From the NCBI GenBank assembly GCA_002723275.1, contig PBNZ01000023.1:21000-65938 (forward strand): a DNA stretch of 44,939 nucleotides, written 5' to 3'. Positions 1-8,377 of the stretch are shown here, one piece after another; the stretch's first letter is position 1, and the number at the start of each line of letters is the position of its first letter. The DNA comes from Planctomycetaceae bacterium. GTDB lineage: Bacteria > Planctomycetota > Planctomycetia > Pirellulales > Pirellulaceae. A program made the translations under genes and the position numbers. The notes beneath the pieces were generated by a model. The model did not search any database and was not told where the DNA came from. It worked only from the letters and a program-made list of their open reading frames with translations.

Positions 1-2
1 TT

Positions 3-1526
3 GCTGCGAATCCTATCGATGAGAAAGTAGAGGTTGCGGACGAGAAGGAATCCGTTGAGGTGGGAGAAACGGAGCGGGGCGACACTCAAGTTAAAGATGA
101 CGATCAGGATGGCAAGCAGGAGGTCGAAGGAGTACGGGTGGCGAGCTATCCCGTGAACTTCCCTCTCGGCGCTTTTGGTCGTGAGACACCACCAGATCAA
201 GGCGCATGTGTGGCCTTCACCAATGCAACGATCTGGACGTGCGGGCCTGAGGGGACTCTGCAGCAATCAACACTGATTGTTCGCGATGGCCAGATCGAAG
301 GAATCGTACCCTCCGATGCCGAATTGCCCGCGGATGCTCAAGTGATTGATTGCTCGGGTAAGCACATTACACCAGGCATCATTGATTGCCATTCCCATAT
401 GGCGACGGATGGCGGTGTCAATGAAAGCGGTCAAGCGATCACTGCTGAGGTTCGGATTGGGGACTTTATCGATGCTCGGGACATCGCGATTTATCGACAA
501 CTCGCCGGTGGTGTGACCACCGTCAATATTTTGCATGGTTCCGCTAATCCGATCGGAGGGCAGAATCAGGTGATTAAATTGCGTTGGGGATCGGCTCCTG
601 AGACGATGAAATTTGCGGAAGCACCGTCTGGAATCAAATTTGCGCTTGGGGAAAACGTCAAGCAGAGTAACTGGGGTGATCGCTATACCACGCGCTATCC
701 TAAGTCACGTATGGGCGTCGAACAGATCATTCGTGACGAGTTTCTGGCGGCCCGACAATACCATGATCGTCGCCATGACTGGGAGACTTCTCGCCAGGGT
801 TTACCGCCACGGCGTGATCTGGAATTGGATGCCATTGTCGAGATTCTGCAGGGAGATCGTTGGATCCATTGTCACAGTTATCGACAGGATGAAATTCTGG
901 CGCTGTTACGGGTCTTGGAACGTTTCCAGGTTCAGATTGGAACGCTGCAACACATTTTGGAAGGCTACAAAGTGGCGGAGGTTATGCAGCGTCACGGTGC
1001 GATGGCTTCTGCTTTTTCAGATTGGTGGGCCTACAAAATCGAAGTCTACGATGCTATCCCCTACAACGGATCGTTAATGCACGATATGGGCATCGTTGTT
1101 TCGTTCAATTCTGACGATCGTGAGTTGGCAAGGCACCTCAACCATGAAGCGGCGAAGGCGGTTAAGTATGGCGGTGTCTCACCCGAAGAAGCCTTGAAAT
1201 TCGTTACGCTTAACCCAGCCAAACAATTACGGATTGACGAATTCGTCGGCTCCTTGGAACCCAATAAAGATGCTGATTTGGTTATTTGGAGCGGGGACCC
1301 GCTTTCGACACTTACTCGTTGTGAGCAAACATGGCTGGACGGTCGCAAGTATTTCGATCTCGAAGAGGATCTGAAGCAACGTCCAAAATGGCAGGAAATG
1401 AAATCTGCGCTCGTGCAGAAAGTTCTCGATTCGGGCCAGGCCATGAAAAAGGAAGGTGAATCAGAGCCTCGCGAACGAGATCTCTGGCCACGCTTTAATA
1501 TCTACTGCCGAGGTCACGCAAAATAA
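3..1526 (+). CDS. Amidohydrolase family protein (5' end outside window)
   Basis: The reading frame is open from the first bases, so the gene starts upstream; 507 codons are visible. The first ~45 residues are a charged Glu/Asp/Lys linker, which suggests that another domain precedes it. The rest is an amidohydrolase of the imidazolonepropionase-like group: a composite beta domain (TNATIWT...IVRDGQIEGIV), the metal-binding HSH at bases 390-398 after PGIIDC, further candidate ligands in IHCHSY and TLQHILE, the catalytic-type SDDRE, and the C-terminal EALKFVTLNPAKQL...ADLVIWSGDPL signature. These enzymes hydrolyse cyclic amides, amino-acid derivatives or peptides using one or two metals; the substrate here cannot be told. 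A second amidohydrolase-like gene follows 28 bases after the stop in the same direction, so the two are probably co-transcribed. I am sure of the superfamily, not of the substrate. Confidence 0.88.
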   Translation, partial: AANPIDEKVEVADEKESVEVGETERGDTQVKDDDQDGKQEVEGVRVASYPVNFPLGAFGRETPPDQGACVAFTNATIWTCGPEGTLQQSTLIVRDGQIEGIVPSDAELPADAQVIDCSGKHITPGIIDCHSHMATDGGVNESGQAITAEVRIGDFIDARDIAIYRQLAGGVTTVNILHGSANPIGGQNQVIKLRWGSAPETMKFAEAPSGIKFALGENVKQSNWGDRYTTRYPKSRMGVEQIIRDEFLAARQYHDRRHDWETSRQGLPPRRDLELDAIVEILQGDRWIHCHSYRQDEILALLRVLERFQVQIGTLQHILEGYKVAEVMQRHGAMASAFSDWWAYKIEVYDAIPYNGSLMHDMGIVVSFNSDDRELARHLNHEAAKAVKYGGVSPEEALKFVTLNPAKQLRIDEFVGSLEPNKDADLVIWSGDPLSTLTRCEQTWLDGRKYFDLEEDLKQRPKWQEMKSALVQKVLDSGQAMKKEGESEPRERDLWPRFNIYCRGHAK

Positions 1527-1554
1527 TTCCAGGCATTGCCGGATTCAATCAACC

Positions 1555-2829
1555 ATGAAACGAAAAATATCCTTCATCACTTTGGCTTGTGTTCTCGTCA
1601 TTGCCAGTCGTGGTTTCGCTTCTCCTGAAATCCCCGGCGCAAAGCAATCCGAACCGATTGCGATCGTCAACGCGACCGTCTTTCCGATGTCGTCGGAGCC
1701 GTTGCCAAATGCCACACTACTTTTTGAAGAGGGGAAGATCGTTGCCGTCGGTCAGCAGATTGAAATCCCCGAAAATGCTCAGCGTATTGATGCGACGGGC
1801 AAGCATGTCTATCCCGGTTTGATCAATGCGGGCGGTCAGATCGGCCTGATTGAAATAAATTCGATTAAGGCCACGGATGATTCGCGCGAAGTTGGCACCT
1901 TGAATCCAAACGTCAAGGCTCAGGTTGCTGTGAATCCAGACAGCGAGATCATCCCGGTGACTCGCGCGAACGGTGTTTTGATGTCGCTGTCCGTCCCGCG
2001 AGGTGGGCTAATCTCGGGAACATCTGCTCTCCTGCAACTCGACGGATGGACTTGGGAGGAGATGACATTGAGCGCTCCTGCCGCGATGCACATTCAATGG
2101 CCCAACGTGGGATCCAGTGGCAACAAGGATCCTCTGCAGACGCTGGTGGAACTCTTTGAATCTGTCGATGATTATGCGAAGGCGATCGACGCTGGCGCTG
2201 CCGTTGATGTGCGACTCGACGCAATGTTACCGGTCGTCCAAGGGAAATTGCCTGTGGTTGCTCATGCCAACACGACATTACAGATTCAGTCGGCTGTCGC
2301 GTTTGCCGCAGAGCGGAAGCTGCCACTCATCATCTTCGGGGGATACGACGCGCCCTACTGTGCTCGCTTGCTGAAGCAGCACGATGTCCCGGTGATTGTG
2401 AGTTCTGTTTATCGCCTGCCTCGTCGACGCTCAGATGCCTTTGATGAATCGTATACGATTCCCGAGCGATTGCGTCAGGCGGGTGTGAAGTTTTGCATTG
2501 CGGGAGTTGGACGCTTCAGCGCGGCAAGCCTTAGGAATCTTCCGTATCACGCCGCAACGGCAGCGGCCTACGGATTGAGTGAAGAGGAAGCCTTGAAGGC
2601 GATTACTCTTTACCCCGCACAAATCCTCGGTGTTGCCGATCAAGTTGGTTCTCTCGAAGTCGGCAAGCACGCAACCTTGATCGTCAGCGATGGCAGTCCG
2701 CTTGCCACGGAAACGCAGGTTGAGCACGCATTCATTCAGGGACGCCCGGTTGACTTGGAGAGTCGCCATACGCGGTTGTGGAAAAAGTATCGAGTCAAAT
2801 ACGATCGGATTCGTGATTCGCAGCCATGA
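1555..2829 (+). CDS. Secreted amidohydrolase-like protein lacking the metal motif
   Basis: A 424-residue protein. I chose the ATG at 1555 because it begins a clear Sec signal peptide (MKRKISFITL then ACVLVIASRG, cut after FA at residue 22); an upstream in-frame ATG at 1456 would overlap the previous gene and bury the signal. The body has the amidohydrolase composite domain (IAIVNATVFPM...KIVAVGQQIEIP, TGKHVYPGLI) and the C-terminal EALKAITLYPAQILGV...GKHATLIVSDGSPL signature. Where active members carry HxH this protein has NAGGQIG (residues 91-97), and the catalytic Asp near the end is replaced in GVGRFSA. VVAHANT keeps one His. It is therefore probably not a metal hydrolase; a binding, scaffolding or partner role for the upstream enzyme is an inference from the 28-base spacing. 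Several planctomycete amidohydrolases are exported, so a periplasmic location fits. Confidence 0.82.
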   Translation: MKRKISFITLACVLVIASRGFASPEIPGAKQSEPIAIVNATVFPMSSEPLPNATLLFEEGKIVAVGQQIEIPENAQRIDATGKHVYPGLINAGGQIGLIEINSIKATDDSREVGTLNPNVKAQVAVNPDSEIIPVTRANGVLMSLSVPRGGLISGTSALLQLDGWTWEEMTLSAPAAMHIQWPNVGSSGNKDPLQTLVELFESVDDYAKAIDAGAAVDVRLDAMLPVVQGKLPVVAHANTTLQIQSAVAFAAERKLPLIIFGGYDAPYCARLLKQHDVPVIVSSVYRLPRRRSDAFDESYTIPERLRQAGVKFCIAGVGRFSAASLRNLPYHAATAAAYGLSEEEALKAITLYPAQILGVADQVGSLEVGKHATLIVSDGSPLATETQVEHAFIQGRPVDLESRHTRLWKKYRVKYDRIRDSQP

Positions 2830-3401
2830 GTCGATCGACAATCGTAGTGCTAAAAGGATTACGTCAAGAGCAGTTGGGGCACTGCTTGCGAGTCAAAAGA
2901 TTCAGTGAACTGCTAGCCGACTGATTGTATTCGTGATGAGAGAGTTGAATTCCTCGTGAGCTAGAAATGTCCCGAAAAACTCGCATTGACTCGCTTGTTT
3001 GCATCGCTGGGGCACCGCTAAGAATGGCTTGTTTGATGGTTCCGATTCGGCTCCAGGATTGATTGGAGATGTCCTCTGGGTTAGTTCGTCTTGGCACACA
3101 TTCGGGCTTCTGTTAATGTCCGTGAATCAGGGGGCGTCAAGGTTTTTCCCGGACAAGTTCGCATCTTTAGGATGTTGGCATCCCGTGAAAAGCACCGTGA
3201 GATGGGACGTCGCGAATCGCTCGCAATAACTCATTCTCACGATGAGGAAAACTCGAATGTGAGTTGACGCAAGGATGCGTTGCAAACGTTCGCGTTGAGT
3301 TGGGATTTCAATGCCCGGAATTCCATAGGCCTGGGCCGATGTCGAATACTTGCTTCGGCGCAAGAGCGGAATTGCCGTTTAGATTACACGGAGGTCGATG
3401 A
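2830..3401. other. Intergenic region, no supported gene
   Basis: These 572 bases separate the amidohydrolase pair from rimI. Short open frames on both strands have no plausible start, ribosome site or protein-like composition. I saw no tRNA-like cloverleaf, no repeat array and no clear terminator. The last bases (around 3389-3395) carry the ribosome site of rimI, and its promoter is presumably somewhere in the right half. Confidence 0.5.
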
Positions 3402-3923
3402 ATGAGTCTCGATGGCGTGCAGGACTTGCGAGTTCATATCCGTTGGATGATTCGACGAGATATGCCAGAGATTCTGGAGATCGAGAAGCAAAGCTTTGAG
3501 TTTCCGTGGTGCGAAGAAGACTTTATTCGTTGTCTTCGACAACGGAATTGTATCGGGATGGTTGCGGAGCGAGACGAACGCATCGTAGGTTTTATGATCT
3601 ACGAGTTACACAAGACTCGTTTACATATTCTCAACTTCGCGGTGAATCCTGAATTTCGTCGTCGGGGTATTGGTGCTCAGATGGTCGATAAATTGGTTGG
3701 GAAACTGTCTCACCAACGTCGTACTCGCATTCTCTTGGAGGTTCGGGAAACGAATCTCGAGGCGCAGTTGTTCTTCCGTTCCAGTGGGTTTCGGGCCGTA
3801 TCGGTACTTCGAGACTTCTATGAAGATACGACTGAAGACGCCTATCTTATGGAGAACAAGTACCAGCCGACGCTCAGGGAAGCTTTGCAGCCGGTGAATC
3901 GTATTTCGCGATTGGCTGGATAG
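3402..3923 (+). CDS. rimI: RimI-type N-terminal acetyltransferase
   Basis: A 173-residue GNAT-fold protein. The family transfers acetyl from acetyl-CoA to N-terminal amines, classically the N-terminal Ala of ribosomal protein S18. Visible hallmarks: the N-terminal IRRDMPEILEIEKQSFEFPW segment typical of RimI, the core strand LHILNFAVNPEFRRRGIGA containing the acetyl-CoA loop RRRGIGA (residues 86-92), and EVRETNLEAQLFFRSSGF followed by the late Tyr (DFYEDTTEDAYLM). A good ribosome site (ACGGAGGT) lies ahead of the ATG. It is convergent with the PDZ gene, with only 26 bases between the stops. RimI is often near tsaB or tsaD in bacteria; tsaD is in this window too, but 40 kb away. The substrate is assumed from the family. 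Confidence 0.85.
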   Translation: MSLDGVQDLRVHIRWMIRRDMPEILEIEKQSFEFPWCEEDFIRCLRQRNCIGMVAERDERIVGFMIYELHKTRLHILNFAVNPEFRRRGIGAQMVDKLVGKLSHQRRTRILLEVRETNLEAQLFFRSSGFRAVSVLRDFYEDTTEDAYLMENKYQPTLREALQPVNRISRLAG

Positions 3924-3949
3924 CTGCGATTTTGATTGCCCGTCGTTTG

Positions 3950-4831
3950 TCAGGGCTGTTGTGTCTGCAGGTCTTCGATGGTCCGCTGTAGCTCACGAAT
4001 CCGTTGCTGCAGTTCTTCGACTCGAGCCGGATCGTTGGCGTCTTGGTCGTTCGGAAAGGTTTGCGGCACGACGACGTTGAATCCCGTCGGCATCGAGTGC
4101 AGCAAACCATAACGACCGTTGATCAGGTTCTGTAATTGGATAGCCCAGCGTCGTGTTTCGGCTGGCAGTTCCTCAATCTTATCCGAGGACACGATCCATT
4201 CCTCGGTCCCCTGTCGAACGATCACCTGGGCCATTCCGTCGGCTCGTTTGATGGTGAATTCCGTATCGGCGGGGATCTCAGGCTGGCGGGTGGGGAGGAC
4301 GATACCCGGACTCATCAGTCGCAGATTGATTCCCGGTCCCAAGCGACTGTTGGCCTGTTGTTCGATCCAGTCCGCTAATTCTTCCGGATCGCGGCCCAGT
4401 GGCAAATTGTAGTTGGCCGTTGGTCGCTCTTGCGGCGTGATACTTAGATCCAATGTCTTGTCAGCTCGCACAATGGTGACCTGAATCGGTTCACCTCGAC
4501 TGGCATGAATCAATTGAGCGAGATGGTCGATCGACGTCAGGCGTTGTTTCTCTACTTGAGTGATGTGGTCACCGGTCTGCACTCCAGCTTTTGCCGCGGG
4601 TGCTTCCGCAATAATCTCTCCAACAATGACCTTCGGTTCAGCGGCGGTTCCGGAATTGGTACAGCGAACACCGATCCAATATCCGACCGTTGTCCATTGA
4701 GCCAGTTCGTGGGGGCGAATCGTTTGAGGGGAAGGGGGTTGCGCGGCTGTCCAGGTGCCGGATGTGAACCAGGTCACGAGCATTGCCAGGGCTCCGACCG
4801 TCGTTCGCTTTTCCAAAAGCTGTGTCATCAT
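3950..4831 (-). CDS. Secreted PDZ-domain protein with C-terminal coiled coil
   Basis: A 293-residue protein. The start at 4831 (ATGATG; 4828 is equally possible) is favoured by a GGGAGA ribosome site and because it opens an export signal, MMTQLLEKRTTVGALAMLVT to TAAQPP. The longer open frame would run into the anti-sigma gene. Residues ~40-130 form a PDZ domain (YWIGVRC...VGEIIAEAPAAKAGVQTGDHITQVEKQRL...PIQVTIVRADKTLDLSI). The middle is unassigned; the end (RVEELQQRIRELQRTIEDLQ) is a short coiled coil. PDZ domains bind protein C-termini; no protease domain is present. It is the last gene of the sigma/anti-sigma operon, 46 bases after the anti-sigma stop, so a sensing or effector role in that envelope response is plausible but inferred. 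Confidence 0.8.
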   Translation of the reverse strand: MMTQLLEKRTTVGALAMLVTWFTSGTWTAAQPPSPQTIRPHELAQWTTVGYWIGVRCTNSGTAAEPKVIVGEIIAEAPAAKAGVQTGDHITQVEKQRLTSIDHLAQLIHASRGEPIQVTIVRADKTLDLSITPQERPTANYNLPLGRDPEELADWIEQQANSRLGPGINLRLMSPGIVLPTRQPEIPADTEFTIKRADGMAQVIVRQGTEEWIVSSDKIEELPAETRRWAIQLQNLINGRYGLLHSMPTGFNVVVPQTFPNDQDANDPARVEELQQRIRELQRTIEDLQTQQP

Positions 4832-4877
4832 TTCGGTCAATCTCCCACTGGTTTTCGACGATGCGAAAACCATTTCC

Positions 4878-5561
4878 CTATTGATATCCGTTGAATTGAA
4901 CGTTGATGTTGTCCGTCGGTATAAAGGCACCTCGACCGTCACGAAGTTGAACAGGATGCCACGTGCGATGCTGAGTGACCTCGTGTCCGTCGTCAGTTAA
5001 CGCATTACTGAGTTCTCGCGAAAGCTCTTGATGCTGGTTTAGCTTGGCTCGATCAAGATTGGTCACGTTGTTGACGGGAACCTGCATCGGTTGCAGGCCG
5101 CCGCTTTCCTGGTCTGGGACCCAGACAACCAATTGTTCACCATTGATCGGAGCGGTTGGTTCAACGGCAACGTTCGAGCCTCGTGGTTGTTCGGGTGAGT
5201 CCAAATTGATTGTTCCTACGCCGTAGCCGACAGTCAGTGACAGAAATAACATGGCTGCGACCTGGAGCATACGCCATGATTTTGAACGATGTCTCGTTGA
5301 ACTTGGTGATGTTGAACTCAGTTGCGAACGCGGCGTGACAGAGTCCTCCATACGAAGAATGGTTGGCGGCGTCTGTGGTTCTTTCACTGCGTTGGATAGC
5401 TCTGTCCGCCAGGTTTGTGCTTCGACATAGGCCAGAGCCATGTCTTTCCAGCGTTCAGGATGTGCCTCACAGGCGGTCAATAATTCGCGTTGCTCTTGTT
5501 CGGTGAGTTCTCCATCAACCAAGCGATCGATCATCGTCTCACTAATGTGGTTCTGGGACAT
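4878..5561 (-). CDS. Membrane anti-sigma factor (no zinc motif)
   Basis: A 227-residue protein starting 2 bases after the sigma-factor stop, with its GAGGT ribosome site inside the end of the sigma gene, so the two are translationally coupled. Residues 1-55 (MIDRLVDGELTEQEQRELL) look like the cytoplasmic sigma-binding helix bundle of anti-sigma factors, but the HxxxCxxC zinc motif of ZAS-type proteins is missing. A single membrane segment follows a Ser-rich linker (SWRMLQVAAMLFLSLTVGYG). The C-terminal part would lie in the periplasm and is not recognised. The role would be to hold the ECF factor inactive at the membrane until an envelope signal arrives. The call rests on gene order and topology more than on sequence identity. 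Confidence 0.75.
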   Translation of the reverse strand: MSQNHISETMIDRLVDGELTEQEQRELLTACEAHPERWKDMALAYVEAQTWRTELSNAVKEPQTPPTILRMEDSVTPRSQLSSTSPSSTRHRSKSWRMLQVAAMLFLSLTVGYGVGTINLDSPEQPRGSNVAVEPTAPINGEQLVVWVPDQESGGLQPMQVPVNNVTNLDRAKLNQHQELSRELSNALTDDGHEVTQHRTWHPVQLRDGRGAFIPTDNINVQFNGYQ

Positions 5562-5563
5562 GG

Positions 5564-6136
5564 CTACACCTCGGTTACTTTCGCGGAAGTCAAAACCTGA
5601 CGCATTCGTTTGCGGGCGCGATGCAGTCGTGACTCCACGGCACTATTTGTCATGTTCAAATGATCCGCGATTTCCTGGTAACTCCAATTCTCTGTGTACT
5701 TGAGCAGTAACAGCTCGGCATCACGAGGATGCAGTTGCTTTAGTGCGTCGCGAACAAGCTGCCTGCGTTCGTCGGACAACAACCATTGCAACGGATTGTT
5801 CGGTTGACGATGTTCGTTCAAGGGCATGCCGCGCTCGGCATAATTGCGTTCAAGCCTGCGGCGTCGGCCTTGTTTGCGCCGATACATCAGCGACTGTCGA
5901 ACGGCGAGTTGATACAACCAGGCCCCTACTTTAGCGGGGTCGGAGATCGGCGATTTCTGCTCAATGGCGGCTGAAGCGACCTCCTGGTAAATCTCGTCGA
6001 CCGCCTGAGGCTCCCCGCACCGAGCGAGAATCACCGTACGCAGCCATCTCTGGTGCTCTTGAAGCTCCTCCTGCCAATTAATCCTGGCGCTCTTTGCCGG
6101 AACACTCGGATTTTGCGGGTCCTGAGATCGGGTCAT
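5564..6136 (-). CDS. ECF-family RNA polymerase sigma factor
   Basis: About 190 residues from the ATG at 6136; a TTG at 6208 in the same frame would add 24 residues and cannot be excluded, since neither start has a strong ribosome site. Region 2 is visible as RWLRTVILARCGEPQAVDEIYQEVASAAIEQ followed by VGAWLYQLAVRQSLMYRRKQGRRRR, the core-binding and -10 recognition part. Region 4 is VRDALKQLHPRDAELLLLKY then WSYQEIADHLNMTNSAVESRLHRARKRMR, a helix-turn-helix for the -35 element. Such factors redirect transcription in response to a signal relayed by the adjacent anti-sigma factor. First gene of a three-gene minus-strand operon with the anti-sigma and PDZ genes. The target regulon is unknown; ECF systems commonly control their own operon. 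Confidence 0.9.
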   Translation of the reverse strand: MTRSQDPQNPSVPAKSARINWQEELQEHQRWLRTVILARCGEPQAVDEIYQEVASAAIEQKSPISDPAKVGAWLYQLAVRQSLMYRRKQGRRRRLERNYAERGMPLNEHRQPNNPLQWLLSDERRQLVRDALKQLHPRDAELLLLKYTENWSYQEIADHLNMTNSAVESRLHRARKRMRQVLTSAKVTEV

Positions 6137-6228
6137 CGTCTGTGTAAGGGTTGCCGCGAGATCGTCGATCTTGCAAGGGAACTTCAGATAAATGCCAAGC
6201 CGGAACAACCCCGGTCTTGGAGGTGAAG

Positions 6229-6295
6229 TGACCCCAGTTTTGGGGTCGAAGCAATATTCTACACCTGACCCCGATGAAAGGGGATCGAAGCCCCT
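6229..6295. repeat. Two imperfect direct-repeat hairpins
   Basis: Unit 1 (6229-6252) and unit 2 (6266-6291) share the pattern TGACCCC, seven bases, GGGG, then TCGAAGC. Unit 1 folds as GACCCCA / TGGGGTC with a GTTT loop (6230-6247). Unit 2 can fold as CCCC/GGGG or as AGGGG/CCCCT (6279-6283 with 6291-6295), the latter overlapping the stop of the CpsD-like gene. The hairpins lie between that stop and the ECF sigma start, so they may act as a weak terminator for the polysaccharide-type operon or as a control element ahead of the sigma gene. Only short T runs follow the stems. Confidence 0.5.
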
Positions 6296-8324
6296 AAATT
6301 TGACCGTCTGTGGTCACCGTGCCAAGCACCGGGATCTCGTATTCCCGCAGCAGTTTGACGGCTTCGCGGAGTCGGGTGATTTCCAAATCTCGCATGGAGA
6401 CGACACATAGGACTGCTTCGAAGACGGTGCAGAATGGTAATGCCAGGGTGGAGTCGAGAGAGCCCACGTCGCAGAGTAGATGGAAGTTTTCTTCCGACAA
6501 CGCTTGGACTATTTCGGACACGGCTTGAGGCGTTGTCGAATTCGCGGTGCGGGATAATCCTGTGATGTCGTCGCCACAGGGAATGAATTGGATCCCGGGT
6601 ATGGATGTGGGGCGAATGACTTCGTGGGGTTGTTTCGCTCCCGTAATAAGGTCGCAAATGCCAGGTTGGCCGATACTGTCGAAGCGGCGAGTTAACCCTT
6701 GCTCGGCCAGATTCGCGTCGATCATGATGATGTTACGGCCATCCCGTTCGAGCATAAAGCTGAGATGAGCCAAAGTGTCGGCAATTCTTCCTGTCTGAAG
6801 AGGCGACACCATCAACAGACTGTTCGGAAGTTTGTATTGCAGTCGCGTGTGCAATTGGTTCGACAGATTCGTGAATCGCTCTTCAAATTCTGGTTTTGCC
6901 AGGTTTTCTTGAATCTCGTTTTCATACGCCGTCGGTTCCGTGACCTTGCCCAAGAACGAATGAATCGGTGGTGGGAACTCTGGTCCCGTGGCGACGAATT
7001 CAGAATGAAGGGGCAGAATCTCCGAATTCATCTTATCCTCTGTCGAATAATCGTCATGCGCCCGCATCGATTCATCGCTGGCCGTCGCTGACTCATGCTG
7101 ATCCGACTCGGAAATGTCATCGCCTGTGACTTGATCGGTGGCTTCGGTTGTGTCCGATCGCTCCATGCCAGATTCCTGGTCTGCCGATAAGTCAACCGTT
7201 TCAATGATCGGGGTATAGCGAATCACCCCGTCGCTGGGTAACTCGTCACTGGGTAACTCGTCACTGGGCAACTCGTCACTGGGCAACTCGTCCGAAGTGT
7301 CCTCGACCTTTTCGTCGAGTTCGCATTCCGAGCTTTCGTGAGAGTCTACAGTTTGAGATGGATGAATCGGTTCATTTGGTGCGGGCAGATCGTTGTCGCA
7401 GAGGTCCGAGTTGTTGAAGAGACCATAAGCCGATTCTGTCGTTTCGTGATTGAGGATTCGTTCGATCGAGTTGATGCTTTCAGTGATCAGCGGTTCAAGG
7501 CTGCTGCCCTCTGTCTCGCCCGCTTGTCCCCGTTCCGATGGAATGGGATCTTCAACGATCTCGGGATATGTTTTTCTAGGAGGTTCAACGACACTATCGA
7601 ATTCGTTGGGGTGCTCGTTTTTGTCGAAGAGTTCCGTTTGCTCAATCTGTTGTTGAGGAGTTGTCGTGGGAAGGTCTTCGACGTCATGCTCTGAGTCGGT
7701 TGCGTCCTCTGTGTCATTGGGAAGGGGATGCGATGGACGAGCTGTTGGATCGATGTCGAGCGAGGGCTCGGAGGTGTCGCCATTCGAAATGGTTTCGGGG
7801 GCATCACCTTCGTCTTGCGGACTCGGAATGTGAACGATCTGCGGCGTGAGTGATGTTGGGAACAACGGCAGAGCATTGGATGTTGATGAGTCGACATTAT
7901 CCGCTTCGAGGGTTGTTTTGCCGTCATCGTCATCGGATGAGGGCAATGTCAACTCTTCCTTCCAGGGATGCGGGAACAGTTCGCTTGGTTCTTCATCCTC
8001 CTCCGTAGAAACAGGAGGTTCGATGTCGTCTGAAATGTCTGGCGAGTCGGTCGTGTCCAGGTTGTCGATAATTGTTGATTCGGGTGTCTCTAGAATGTCA
8101 GCCGTGTCAGTTTCGTCCCCATGGATGATTGGGAGATTAGGTTCAGACATGTCTGTCGACTCTGAGGCGACAGGTTCGTCTTTTGATACGAGCGACTTTG
8201 GAGGTTTTTCTGCTGCCGAGGTGAGATCCTCGGATTTCTCTGCAGTTGAGTCCGTTTGTTTGGTCGGAGCGGGAAACGCACCGCTTTGTTGCAGTTTCCG
8301 CAAAGCACTCACGGTCAAGCTCAT
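6294..8324 (-). CDS. CpsD-like (BY-kinase fold) protein with degenerate P-loop and long acidic region
   Basis: A 676-residue protein; the ATG at 8324 has a GAGG ribosome site 7 bases upstream. Residues ~30-470 are an acidic, Ser/Thr/Pro-rich and probably disordered region containing four tandem SDELP units. The C-terminal ~200 residues resemble the ATPase domain of bacterial tyrosine kinases and XrtA-associated autokinases: LLMVSPLQTGRIADTLAHLS in the Walker A position, RNIIMIDANL (Walker A'), ICDLITGAKQPHEVI, FHLLCDVGSLDS (Walker B position) and the late LGTVTT. The P-loop GKS/T is absent and there is no C-terminal Tyr cluster, so ATP binding and autophosphorylation are unlikely. Last gene of an operon with an ExeA-like ATPase and a Wzz-like protein; a scaffold role in polysaccharide export is inferred. 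Confidence 0.75.
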   Translation of the reverse strand: MSLTVSALRKLQQSGAFPAPTKQTDSTAEKSEDLTSAAEKPPKSLVSKDEPVASESTDMSEPNLPIIHGDETDTADILETPESTIIDNLDTTDSPDISDDIEPPVSTEEDEEPSELFPHPWKEELTLPSSDDDDGKTTLEADNVDSSTSNALPLFPTSLTPQIVHIPSPQDEGDAPETISNGDTSEPSLDIDPTARPSHPLPNDTEDATDSEHDVEDLPTTTPQQQIEQTELFDKNEHPNEFDSVVEPPRKTYPEIVEDPIPSERGQAGETEGSSLEPLITESINSIERILNHETTESAYGLFNNSDLCDNDLPAPNEPIHPSQTVDSHESSECELDEKVEDTSDELPSDELPSDELPSDELPSDGVIRYTPIIETVDLSADQESGMERSDTTEATDQVTGDDISESDQHESATASDESMRAHDDYSTEDKMNSEILPLHSEFVATGPEFPPPIHSFLGKVTEPTAYENEIQENLAKPEFEERFTNLSNQLHTRLQYKLPNSLLMVSPLQTGRIADTLAHLSFMLERDGRNIIMIDANLAEQGLTRRFDSIGQPGICDLITGAKQPHEVIRPTSIPGIQFIPCGDDITGLSRTANSTTPQAVSEIVQALSEENFHLLCDVGSLDSTLALPFCTVFEAVLCVVSMRDLEITRLREAVKLLREYEIPVLGTVTTDGQI
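7231..7290. repeat. Four tandem 15-bp repeats inside the CpsD-like gene
   Basis: Four adjacent units of TCACTGGGTAACTCG (first and later copies differ at one or two bases) at 7231, 7246, 7261 and 7276. They keep frame and encode repeated Ser-Asp-Glu-Leu-Pro in the acidic linker. In-frame 15-bp units suggest expansion by slippage, so the copy number could differ between strains. Confidence 0.9.
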
Positions 8325-8377
8325 TCGTACACCTCGCTCCGGTCTCAGGACTGATCAGCTTCGCGGTCGCTGCGGTG

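Noticed and set aside
613-1077. A 154-codon open frame on the plus strand inside the first amidohydrolase
   Set aside because: Alternative frame of a well-supported gene with Arg/Trp-rich, unnatural composition.
3100-3130. Sigma-54 promoter from a TTGGCACA sequence ahead of rimI
   Set aside because: The expected TTGC-type -12 element is absent at the right spacing.
7231-7290. CRISPR or regulatory repeat
   Set aside because: Repeats are in-frame coding sequence with no spacers.
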